From NCBI GenBank assembly GCA_910587495.1, contig CAJUMT010000045.1:1-5715 (forward strand): DNA of 5,715 bases, in the 5' to 3' direction. Positions 1 to 5,696 of the stretch are shown one piece after another. Within the stretch, counting starts at the first letter, position 1, and each line of letters begins with the position of its first letter. Origin of the DNA: an uncultured Lachnospiraceae bacterium (lineage in GTDB: Bacteria; Bacillota_A; Clostridia; Lachnospirales; Lachnospiraceae). The notes beneath the pieces were generated by a model. That model did not search any database. It was not told the origin of the DNA and was given only the letters and a program-made list of their open reading frames with translations. Both the position numbers and the translations under genes were made by a program.

Positions 1-871
1 TACCGCCCGTTTCCATATGGTAAAAGACCTTGAAAGCGCCCGCCGCTTTATTAAGGAAGTGGGGTATCCTGTCATCGTGAAACCGGACAGCGGCGTAGGC
101 GCATCCGACACCTGGAAGATCAAAAACGAAAAAGATTTAAAAAGCTTTTTCTGCAATTTACCTTCCGTACCCTATATCATGGAAGAATTTGTTCCCGGAG
201 AGATCTGCTCCTATGATGCAATTGTAAACAGTAAAGGCTCCGTTTTATTTGAAACCGGAAATATCTCTCCTATTTCCATTATGGACTGTGTCAACAACCA
301 CGAGTCTATTCATTTTTATATTGTTGATAAATTGGCAGAGGATCTAAAAGAATGCGGTCGGGCATGTCTGAAATCATTCCGTGTGCGCAGTCGCTTTGTC
401 CATCTTGAATTTTTCCGTCTGACCGAAGATCACGCCTATCTGGGAAAAAAGGGACAAATCGTAGGGCTGGAAGTCAATATGCGCCCCTCCGGCGGCCCTA
501 CGCCGGACATGATCAACTATGCTTACAGTGCGAACTGTTACCAATATTATGCAGATATGATCGTCTACGACCGTCTGCGTCATAAAAGGAAAGCCACTCC
601 TTGTTTCTGCGCTTTTGTAGGAAGATGGAAGGGCGTGCCTTATGTCCACTCCCACTGGGATATCATCCGCACTTTTACAAATGAGTTAAAGACGGCGGAA
701 CAACTTCCGGAAGTACTGGCGCATGGCATGGGGAATTATATCTACCTGGCCAAATTAGAAAGTCATGAAGAGATGGAACACTTCTTTGCGTATGCAATGG
801 AAACCGTCAAAAAAGAAGAGCCGGAAGAGGAACCAGCGAAAGAAAAGGAAGCCGGAAGGAAGGAGACATAA
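1..871 (+). CDS. ATP-grasp domain carboxylate-amine/thiol ligase-like protein, 5'-truncated by window edge
   Basis: This is a partial gene. The frame is open from the first complete codon at position 2, and the residues before the first ATG at 17 (TARFH) read like ATP-grasp sequence, so the true start lies outside the window. Numbering from that ATG, residues 19-32 (VIVKPDSGVGASDT) are the nucleotide-binding lysine strand and glycine-rich loop. Residues 54-70 (MEEFVPGEICSYDAIV) form the adenine-contacting strand, and E131 plus E152-x-N154-x-R156 supply the Mg-ATP ligands. Such enzymes activate a carboxylate as acyl phosphate and join it to an amine or thiol; the substrate cannot be read here. 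The last 20 residues are a highly charged Glu/Lys tail outside the fold. The esterase gene starts 3 nt after the stop, so the two are co-transcribed and probably share a pathway. Family assignment is secure; substrate is unknown. Confidence 0.85.
   Translation, partial: TARFHMVKDLESARRFIKEVGYPVIVKPDSGVGASDTWKIKNEKDLKSFFCNLPSVPYIMEEFVPGEICSYDAIVNSKGSVLFETGNISPISIMDCVNNHESIHFYIVDKLAEDLKECGRACLKSFRVRSRFVHLEFFRLTEDHAYLGKKGQIVGLEVNMRPSGGPTPDMINYAYSANCYQYYADMIVYDRLRHKRKATPCFCAFVGRWKGVPYVHSHWDIIRTFTNELKTAEQLPEVLAHGMGNYIYLAKLESHEEMEHFFAYAMETVKKEEPEEEPAKEKEAGRKET
861..865 (+). promoter_or_regulatory. Ribosome binding site of the esterase gene, inside the upstream ORF
   Basis: AGGAG lies 9 nt before the ATG at 875 and within the last codons of the ATP-grasp gene. 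It fixes the esterase start and implies coupled translation. Confidence 0.75.
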
Positions 872-874
872 AAA

Positions 875-1609
875 ATGCATACAGAAGAACTTGGCTGGTA
901 CAGCGAGCGTTTAGGGCGCCATATGCCTTTAAAAATATATGGCCATTCCGGAAAACCATGTCTTGTCGTCCCCTCTCAAAACGGTAAACACAATGATTTC
1001 GAAGGTTTCGGTATGGTAGGAGCCTGCAGCCCCTGGATTGAGAGCGGAAAACTTATGCTTTTTTGTATCGATACAATAGACGCGGAAACCTGGTCCTGCG
1101 ATTGGAAAAACCCCAGAGAACGCGTGGAACTCCATGAGCGCTGGGTCGGATATCTCATACAGGAAGTTCTCCCGCTTATGGAAAGTAAAAGCGGCGGACA
1201 AAAAGCTATGATCATGGGATGCAGTATGGGTGCTTTCCATGCCGGAAACCTGTTCTTTCGCTTTCCAGACCGTTTTGACGCCGCTGTCTGCCTTAGCGGT
1301 GTCTACGACGCAGCCAATATCCTGGGCGGATATATGGACGATCTGGTCTACTTAAATTCGCCTTACCACTGCCTGCAGAATATGCCGCCTGATCACCCGT
1401 ATATGGAGCTTTATAAAAAGAGCCACATTTTTATCTGCGTGGGGCAGGGCGCATGGGAGGACGAACTTCTTTATGACACCCGTAAGTTAGACGGCGTGCT
1501 GAAAGCAAAAGGAATTCCTGCCTTTGTGGATTACTGGGGATATGACGTAAACCACGACTGGAACTGGTGGCAAAAGCAAGCTGCCTATTTCCTCGGCAAG
1601 CTTCTATAG
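875..1609 (+). CDS. Alpha/beta-hydrolase esterase (putative esterase / esterase D-like family)
   Basis: A complete 244-residue protein without signal peptide or membrane segment, so probably cytoplasmic. The nucleophile elbow is G115-C-S117-M-G119, followed by the helix AFHAGN typical of the putative esterase (PF00756-like) family. An acidic residue in GAWED (E195 or D196) and H227 in the DVNHDW segment complete a plausible Ser-Asp-His triad. It would hydrolyse an ester, thioester or related acyl bond; the substrate is not evident. The start is supported by AGGAG at 861-865, 9 nt upstream, which lies inside the end of the ATP-grasp gene. That overlap and the 3-nt gap indicate translational coupling. 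A rho-independent terminator follows, so this is the last gene of the operon. Several tryptophans near the C-terminus (W221, W229, W231, W232) may shape an aromatic substrate pocket, which is inference. Confidence 0.85.
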   Translation: MHTEELGWYSERLGRHMPLKIYGHSGKPCLVVPSQNGKHNDFEGFGMVGACSPWIESGKLMLFCIDTIDAETWSCDWKNPRERVELHERWVGYLIQEVLPLMESKSGGQKAMIMGCSMGAFHAGNLFFRFPDRFDAAVCLSGVYDAANILGGYMDDLVYLNSPYHCLQNMPPDHPYMELYKKSHIFICVGQGAWEDELLYDTRKLDGVLKAKGIPAFVDYWGYDVNHDWNWWQKQAAYFLGKLL

Positions 1610-1623
1610 ATAACTGTATATGC

Positions 1624-1668
1624 AAAAGGCTGACCGGACCGGTAATCTGACCCGGGACAGCCTTTTTC
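1624..1668. terminator. Rho-independent terminator shared by convergent genes
   Basis: AAAAGGCTG (1624-1632) pairs perfectly with CAGCCTTTT (1658-1666), and an inner CC/GG pairing is possible after one mismatch. On the plus strand the stem runs into TTTTT (1663-1667), ending the ATP-grasp/esterase operon. On the minus strand the complement of 1624-1627 gives a short T tract, so it may also end transcription of the ArsC-like gene arriving from the right. Confidence 0.8.
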
Positions 1669-1752
1669 TTACTCTGTCTATTCGCCCGCAGGAAGCAACA
1701 GCTTTTTATACGCTTCCATCCGCTCTATAAAGCCATTTTAATCTCTTTGCTA

Positions 1753-2106
1753 TTATAAAATTTTTTCCCATTCTGCTTCTTTAAATCCCGTCAGAACGCT
1801 GTTCTCTGTGATTAAAATCGGGCGTTTTACAAGCATGCCGTCTGTGGCCAGGAGATTAAACTGTTCTTCCTCACTCATATCTTTCAGCTTGTCCTTCAGG
1901 CTCATGGACCGATACAGTTGGCCGCTGGTATTAAAAAACCTCTTAAGCGGCAATCCACTTTTTTTGTGCCATTCTTTTAATTCTTCTGCCGTAGGATTCT
2001 GATCCTTTATATGGCGTTCTTTATATTCCACTTTATGAGTATCTAACCATTTCTTTGCCTTTTGGCATGTGGTACATTTGGGATATTCAATAAACAATAC
2101 TGACAT
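1753..2106 (-). CDS. ArsC/Spx-family thioredoxin-fold protein (arsenate reductase-like)
   Basis: A complete 117-residue protein, the usual length for the ArsC/Spx/YffB family. The N-terminal beta strand leads into C11-T-T-C14, a CXXC redox motif; the central FFNTSGQLYR (57-66) and the DGMLVKRPIL segment (89-98) with R95-P96 are the family signatures. The FNTSG form resembles the YusI-like branch rather than Spx itself, whose central region differs, so a role in arsenate resistance is not implied. No arsenic transporter or ArsR regulator is nearby. It may reduce a thiol or oxyanion substrate or act as a redox-responsive regulator; the sequence does not decide. The start is supported by AAAGGA (complement of 2115-2120), 8 nt upstream. 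It is divergent from the cyclophilin gene and convergent with the esterase operon. I could not find a convincing promoter for it in the 89-nt divergent gap. Confidence 0.85.
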   Translation of the reverse strand: MSVLFIEYPKCTTCQKAKKWLDTHKVEYKERHIKDQNPTAEELKEWHKKSGLPLKRFFNTSGQLYRSMSLKDKLKDMSEEEQFNLLATDGMLVKRPILITENSVLTGFKEAEWEKIL

Positions 2107-2134
2107 CGCATATTTCCTTTCACAAAATATTCAT

Positions 2135-2163
2135 TTGACATTTTAAGGCCATGCTCCTACAAT
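2135..2163 (+). promoter_or_regulatory. Sigma-A type promoter of the cyclophilin gene
   Basis: A perfect -35 box TTGACA (2135-2140) and -10 box TACAAT (2158-2163) are separated by the optimal 17 nt. Transcription should begin near 2170, leaving a leader of about 25 nt. Confidence 0.85.
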
Positions 2164-2182
2164 AGGGTAAAAATATTTTATT

Positions 2183-2187
2183 GGAGG
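2183..2187 (+). promoter_or_regulatory. Ribosome binding site that fixes the cyclophilin start at 2196
   Basis: GGAGG lies 8 nt before ATG 2196. A possible in-frame TTG at 2181 overlaps this site and so cannot be the start it serves. ATG 2196 also gives a proper signal peptide beginning MKKLTA. Confidence 0.85.
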
Positions 2188-2195
2188 TTCTTATT

Positions 2196-2864
2196 ATGAA
2201 AAAATTAACAGCACTCTTTCTGTGCATGGCTCTTTGTACCGTTATGGCCACCGGATGCGGTTCCAAAACAGACGCTCCTGCCAAGACAGACTCGGAAGCT
2301 TCAACAAACGAAGAGCAGGCAGGAGAAGAGCAGACCGATGAAAGCGTCCAGAAAGAGACCGAAGCCGGCGGACTGCATCATGTTGCTATCGAAGTAGCCG
2401 ACTATGGAACGATTTCTCTGGAGCTGGATGGAGATACGGCGCCCATCTCTGTGGAGAACTTTCTTAAGCTGGCAGGCGACGGCTTCTATGACGGCCTGAC
2501 CTTCCACCGCATTATCAGCGGATTTATGATCCAGGGCGGCGATCCCTTAGGAAACGGAACCGGCGGTTCTGACGAAAACATCAAGGGAGAGTTCTCCGAA
2601 AATGGCGTAGAAAACAATATTTCCCATGTGCGCGGCGTGATTTCCATGGCAAGATCCATGGACCCGGACAGTGCATCTTCCCAGTTCTTTATCGTTCATG
2701 AAGACAGTACGTTTTTAGACGGACAGTATGCCGCTTTCGGCCATGTAACGGAAGGGATGGAGATTGTGGATCAGATCTGCGAGAATACGCCTGTACAGGA
2801 CGATAACGGAACCGTAAACTCCGAAGACCAGCCTGTGATCACTTCTGTCACTGTGATCGACTGA
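2196..2864 (+). CDS. Cyclophilin-type peptidyl-prolyl cis-trans isomerase lipoprotein
   Basis: A 222-residue exported folding catalyst. Residues 1-20 are a lipoprotein signal peptide (KK, then a hydrophobic core) ending in A-T-G-C21; Ala at -3 instead of the usual Leu makes the lipobox slightly atypical. Residues 22-58 are an acidic, Ser/Thr/Glu-rich tether, and about 61-222 are the cyclophilin domain. Active-site signatures are visible: F103-H-R105, F110-M-I-Q113-G-G, and S161-S-Q163-F-F. The loop usually carrying an Asn (ARTNDP in many homologues) reads ARSMDP, and the human Trp121 position is Phe173, as in many bacterial forms. It would isomerise prolyl bonds in proteins on the outer face of the membrane. 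It has its own strong promoter and a hairpin terminator, so it is monocistronic. I chose ATG 2196 rather than TTG 2181 because GGAGG sits 8 nt before it. Confidence 0.93.
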   Translation: MKKLTALFLCMALCTVMATGCGSKTDAPAKTDSEASTNEEQAGEEQTDESVQKETEAGGLHHVAIEVADYGTISLELDGDTAPISVENFLKLAGDGFYDGLTFHRIISGFMIQGGDPLGNGTGGSDENIKGEFSENGVENNISHVRGVISMARSMDPDSASSQFFIVHEDSTFLDGQYAAFGHVTEGMEIVDQICENTPVQDDNGTVNSEDQPVITSVTVID

Positions 2865-2872
2865 TCCTGTTC

Positions 2873-2907
2873 AAAAGACCGGCATCTGACACAGACGCCG
2901 GTCTTTC
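2873..2907. terminator. Bidirectional rho-independent terminator between the cyclophilin gene and fba
   Basis: AAAGACCGGC (2874-2883) pairs perfectly with GCCGGTCTTT (2897-2906). After one A-C mismatch the stem continues with TCTG/CAGA around a 3-nt loop. The T tract is short on either strand (TTTCATTTG on plus, TTTTG on minus). The position between converging genes with 9 nt to one stop codon and 14 nt to the other supports termination in both directions. Confidence 0.8.
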
Positions 2908-2920
2908 ATTTGCTTTTTAT

Positions 2921-3859
2921 TTATGCTTTTCCTTCGGAACCAAGTACTTCTTTAATCTTGTGTTCAACAACTGCTTTTACATTTGCACGTCCGACTTTCA
3001 GATAATCACGCGGGTCGAAAATAGACGGATCTTTTGTCATAACCTCGCGAATACCTGCTGTCATGGCAAGACGAAGATCGGAATCAATATTGATCTTGCA
3101 CACTGCAGATCTTGCAGCCTGACGGAGCTGATCTTCCGGAACGCCGATAGCGTCTTTTAATGCGCCGCCGTTAGCGTTGATGATCTTAACGTACTCCTGC
3201 GGAACAGAAGATGCACCATGAAGAACGATCGGGAAATTCGGGATATTTTTCTCGATCTCAGCCAGGATGTCAAAGCGAAGCTGCGGTTTTGTGCCGGGTT
3301 TGAATTTGTATGCACCGTGGCTTGTACCAATGGCAATTGCCAGAGAATCTACGCCTGTCTTGCTTACGAACTCTTCTACTTCCTCCGGACGTGTGTAGGA
3401 AGAATCCTCTGCGGATACTTTCACATCATCCTCAACGCCTGCCAGTTTACCAAGCTCAGCCTCTACCACTACATTATGTGCATGGGCATATTCAACAACT
3501 TTCTTAGTCAGCTCAATGTTCTCCTCGAACGGATATTTGGAACCGTCGATCATGACAGAGGTAAATCCGCCGTCAATACAGGATTTGCAAATCTCAAAAT
3601 CAGCGCCGTGATCCAAGTGCAGAGCGATGGGCAGATCTGGAGCTTCTGTTAAAACAGCTTCTACTAATTTAACTAAATAGTTGTGCTTTGCATATTTTCT
3701 CGCGCCTGCGGATACCTGCAGGATAATCGGGGAATTCAGAGCAATAGCTGCGTCGGCAATACCCTGGACGATCTCCATGTTATTAACATTGAACGCACCG
3801 ATTGCGTAGCCTCCCTCGTAGGCTTTCTTAAACATTTCTTTGGTTGTAACTAATGGCAT
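2921..3859 (-). CDS. fba: Class II (class IIB) fructose-1,6-bisphosphate aldolase
   Basis: A 312-residue cytoplasmic zinc enzyme that cleaves fructose 1,6-bisphosphate to dihydroxyacetone phosphate and glyceraldehyde 3-phosphate in glycolysis, and runs in reverse in gluconeogenesis. The start MPLVTTKEMFKKAYEGGYAI and GAFNVNN (21-27) are characteristic. HLDHG (81-85) contains catalytic D83 and zinc ligand H84; H181 (GTSHGAYKF) and H214 (LHGASS) are the other zinc ligands, and AELG (134-137) carries the conserved Glu. N257-I-D259-S-D261 lies in the phosphate/substrate-binding segment. Length fits the ~305-315 residue class IIB enzymes. Tagatose-bisphosphate aldolases belong to the same superfamily, but the standalone context and sequence favour the glycolytic enzyme. 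The start has AAAGGA (complement of 3869-3874) 9 nt upstream. Two inverted repeats lie in its promoter region, so it may be under operator control. Confidence 0.96.
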   Translation of the reverse strand: MPLVTTKEMFKKAYEGGYAIGAFNVNNMEIVQGIADAAIALNSPIILQVSAGARKYAKHNYLVKLVEAVLTEAPDLPIALHLDHGADFEICKSCIDGGFTSVMIDGSKYPFEENIELTKKVVEYAHAHNVVVEAELGKLAGVEDDVKVSAEDSSYTRPEEVEEFVSKTGVDSLAIAIGTSHGAYKFKPGTKPQLRFDILAEIEKNIPNFPIVLHGASSVPQEYVKIINANGGALKDAIGVPEDQLRQAARSAVCKINIDSDLRLAMTAGIREVMTKDPSIFDPRDYLKVGRANVKAVVEHKIKEVLGSEGKA

Positions 3860-3888
3860 TGTTGGTCATCCTTTCTTTATAGAAATCC

Positions 3889-3902
3889 GGCACACCTGTG
3901 CC
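3889..3902. repeat. Inverted repeat in the fba 5' region (dyad 1)
   Basis: GGCACA-CC-TGTGCC is a perfect 14-bp dyad with 6-bp arms, centred at 3895.5. It lies between the putative fba transcription start and the ribosome binding site. It could be a repressor operator or, in RNA, a short hairpin with a 4-nt loop. It has no T tract, so it is not a terminator. Confidence 0.6.
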
Positions 3903-3909
3903 TATAATC

Positions 3910-3921
3910 GTAGTTTACTAC
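3910..3921. repeat. Inverted repeat overlapping the putative fba -10 box (dyad 2)
   Basis: GTAGT-TT-ACTAC is a perfect 12-bp dyad centred at 3915.5, exactly 20 bp from the centre of dyad 1. It overlaps the proposed -10 hexamer of fba, which is the usual position for a repressor operator. The regulator cannot be named from this sequence, and it does not fit a CcpA cre site. Confidence 0.55.
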
Positions 3922-3940
3922 ATTTTTCCTGATTCAACAA
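3912..3940 (-). promoter_or_regulatory. Candidate promoter of fba
   Basis: On the minus strand TTGTTG (complement of 3935-3940) is followed after 17 nt by TAAACT (complement of 3912-3917). Both boxes are imperfect, and an A/T-rich stretch lies upstream at 3941-3970 that could act as an UP element. This is the best-spaced pair I see, but other assignments are possible. Confidence 0.4.
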
Positions 3941-3979
3941 GGAATTTCTTATAATTTTTTGCAATATTTGGAGAGCGCA

Positions 3980-5110
3980 TCAGGAAACCACTGCGTTCTC
4001 ACGGATCAGGCTGGTCGCTTTTTCCTGAAGCATCTGTTCTTCCACCATATCCCGGCTGTATACGGCTTCTAAAGCCGACACGTCTTCATATCCTAACTGC
4101 TTTACCATCTGTTCTGCCCGGGCGGTATATTCTTCGTCGCTTATGGCGAGACCTTCTTTATCTGCAATCTCTTTTAATGTCAGAACCAGTTTTACACGGA
4201 AGACCGCTGTCTCTTTATACATTTCTCTTAGCTGATCTTCAGTAGCGTTTAAATAAGTCTGAAGGTAGGTTTGAAGATCTACGCCATACATAGACGCATA
4301 CATTTTGTATTCTGACAGCATCTCATCCGTATAGGCCGTCACATCTGCATCCTGTATATCAAACTCGCTTCCGTCCATAACCTGGTTGATCAGATCATAG
4401 TCCAGATTAGCATCCGCTTCGCTTTCGGCGCCTGCTACCAGTTCCTCCCGCACAGAAGCGGTCATATCCGCTTCACTGTCATATCCGAGCTTTTCTTTCA
4501 AAGTATCCTCGTCCCAGTTGACCGCGTCGTACTCCTGTACTTTATGCACATGCACTTCGAACCGGGCCTCTTTTCCTGCAATCTCTTCATAGTAGTCATC
4601 CGGAAATGTCAGATTCACTTCCAGGTCTTCCTCTGCGGAGGTGCCAATTAGCTGCTCTTCAAATCCAGGCACAAAATTCCCGCTTCCAATCTCCAGCGAA
4701 TATTCTTTTCCCTGCAGTTCTTCTGTGGTTTTCCCGTCCACATAGCCTGTGTAGTCAGTGACCACCACGTCTTTTTCCTTTGCTGCCCGGTCCACGTCCA
4801 CAAGATCCGAACTTTCTTTTTTAATCTGCCAGACTTCCTCTTCTACATTCTCGTCTGTCACTTCCTCCACTGTCCGCTTTCCTTCAAGACCTTTATATTC
4901 TCCCAGACTAACCACTTTACTGGAAAGATCTTTATAAGAAACCCGCTTATATTCCGCAGCGGCCTCCTCCGTCTTTGCATCTGCCGCATCCGTTCCTTCT
5001 TGCGTCTCCACTGCCCCGTCCGGCTTTTGTCCCCCGGCTTCTTTATTACCGCATGCTGTCAGCGCAATCGCCGATATGATGAGTCCTGCCGCAATCCATT
5101 TTTTTCTCAT
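3980..5110 (-). CDS. Trigger-factor-like FKBP-type peptidyl-prolyl isomerase lipoprotein lacking the ribosome-binding domain
   Basis: A 376-residue exported folding factor. Residues 1-19 are a signal peptide (RKK, then a hydrophobic core) with lipobox L17-T-A-C20; residues 21-52 are a Gly/Glu/Ala-rich tether. About 70-106 match the linker that precedes the PPIase domain in trigger factor. About 107-192 are the FKBP domain: VTDYTGYVDG, then IGSGNFVPGFEEQLIG (141-156), FPDDY (169-173) and AGKEARFEV (178-186). About 193-376 are helical and resemble the trigger factor C-terminal chaperone arms. The N-terminal ribosome-docking domain is absent and replaced by the lipoprotein signal, so it should act outside the membrane rather than at the ribosome. 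It is therefore not the housekeeping tig. The spacing from AAAGG (complement of 5123-5127) to the start is long, 12 nt. fba follows 120 nt downstream on the same strand without a clear terminator, so read-through is possible. Confidence 0.9.
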   Translation of the reverse strand: MRKKWIAAGLIISAIALTACGNKEAGGQKPDGAVETQEGTDAADAKTEEAAAEYKRVSYKDLSSKVVSLGEYKGLEGKRTVEEVTDENVEEEVWQIKKESSDLVDVDRAAKEKDVVVTDYTGYVDGKTTEELQGKEYSLEIGSGNFVPGFEEQLIGTSAEEDLEVNLTFPDDYYEEIAGKEARFEVHVHKVQEYDAVNWDEDTLKEKLGYDSEADMTASVREELVAGAESEADANLDYDLINQVMDGSEFDIQDADVTAYTDEMLSEYKMYASMYGVDLQTYLQTYLNATEDQLREMYKETAVFRVKLVLTLKEIADKEGLAISDEEYTARAEQMVKQLGYEDVSALEAVYSRDMVEEQMLQEKATSLIRENAVVS

Positions 5111-5151
5111 TCTTACTTTTTACCTTTCATAAATAAAATCGTTTTTCTTAA

Positions 5152-5181
5152 AGTATACCACCCGCCGCTTCCTTTCCACAA
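5152..5181 (-). promoter_or_regulatory. Extended -10 promoter of the trigger-factor-like lipoprotein gene
   Basis: On the minus strand the -35 box TTGTGG (complement of 5176-5181) is followed after 18 nt by TATACT (complement of 5152-5157), preceded by TGG to give an extended -10. The expected leader is roughly 35 nt. Confidence 0.7.
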
Positions 5182-5190
5182 CCTATTTTC

Positions 5191-5219
5191 TTGCATTTTC
5201 CCCCAAACAATGCTACAAT
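5191..5219 (+). promoter_or_regulatory. Extended -10 promoter of the 144-residue membrane protein gene
   Basis: TTGCAT (5191-5196) and TACAAT (5214-5219) are 17 nt apart, and the -10 is preceded by TGC, forming an extended -10. It is arranged back to back with the lipoprotein promoter; the two -35 boxes are only 9 bp apart. Confidence 0.7.
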
Positions 5220-5261
5220 ATCCCAAGAAAATCAACAAAACAAAAGGAGTATAAAAATATC

Positions 5262-5696
5262 ATGGTGTGGAAGGTATTGATAGTCATTCTTGTTATTCTG
5301 GTCATCCTCCTGGCAGTCCTGTATTACTTTGGCAACAAACTGCAGAAAAAGCAGGCTGAAAACCAGGCGCAGATGGAAGCCATGGCTCAGACCATCAGCA
5401 TGCTGATCATTGACAAAAAGCGTCTGAAAATAAAAGAATCCGGGCTGCCCGCCGCAGTCATCGAGCAAACCCCCAAGTATCTGCGCAGATCCAAACTGCC
5501 TATTGTCAAGGCAAAGATCGGTCCCAAGGTCATGAACCTGATCGCAGACGAAAAAATTTTTGAACTGCTTCCTGTGAAAAAAGAAGTAAAAGTCGTTGTC
5601 AGCGGCATCTACATCACCGCCATCAAAGGCGCAAGAGGCGGCATCGAGAAACCTCAACCCAAAAAAGGGTTCTTTAAAAAACTGTTCAAAAAGTAA
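5262..5696 (+). CDS. Single-pass membrane protein of unknown function (144 aa)
   Basis: I do not recognise a functional family. Residues 2-24 form one strongly hydrophobic helix rich in Val, Ile and Leu, with no cleavage site, so it is probably an N-terminal anchor. Residues 25-60 (KLQKKQAENQAQMEAMAQ onward) are polar and likely helical, possibly coiled coil. Residues 61-125 are a compact domain with PKYLRRSKLPIVKAKIGPKV (71-90), then LPVKKEVKVVVSGIYIT (103-119). The C-terminus (134-144) is a Lys/Phe-rich basic tail that could touch membrane lipid. The positively charged soluble part after the helix suggests it lies in the cytoplasm. AGGAG (5245-5249) is 12 nt before ATG 5262, a little long, but no earlier in-frame start exists after it. 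It has its own promoter and is divergent from the trigger-factor-like gene. I believe similar proteins occur in Lachnospiraceae, which I cannot verify here. Confidence 0.8.
   Translation: MVWKVLIVILVILVILLAVLYYFGNKLQKKQAENQAQMEAMAQTISMLIIDKKRLKIKESGLPAAVIEQTPKYLRRSKLPIVKAKIGPKVMNLIADEKIFELLPVKKEVKVVVSGIYITAIKGARGGIEKPQPKKGFFKKLFKK

Noticed and set aside
374..655. Minus-strand frame of 93 codons inside the ATP-grasp gene
   Set aside because: It is opposite a clear ATP-grasp domain containing the metal-binding motif, with no initiation signals.
929..1240. Minus-strand frames inside the esterase gene
   Set aside because: They are antisense to a gene with a clear nucleophile elbow and ribosome binding site, and the encoded sequences show no recognisable domain.
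2181..2195. TTG at 2181 as the start of the cyclophilin gene
   Set aside because: It overlaps the GGAGG that serves ATG 2196, and the extra residues would spoil the lipoprotein signal peptide.
3218..3652. A 144-codon plus-strand open frame antisense to fba
   Set aside because: It lies wholly inside the unmistakable aldolase gene on the other strand, has Cys/Phe-rich composition typical of antisense reading, and no promoter or ribosome binding site.
3903..3908. TATAAT on the plus strand as a plus-strand promoter
   Set aside because: No -35 box lies at suitable spacing and there is no plus-strand gene downstream; it is part of an A/T-rich fba upstream region.
3963..3999. Imperfect hairpin GAGAACGCA/TGCGCTCTC at the end of the trigger-factor-like gene as a terminator
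   Set aside because: It has a mismatch, a large loop that includes the stop codon, and no T tract on the minus strand downstream; A-rich sequence follows instead.
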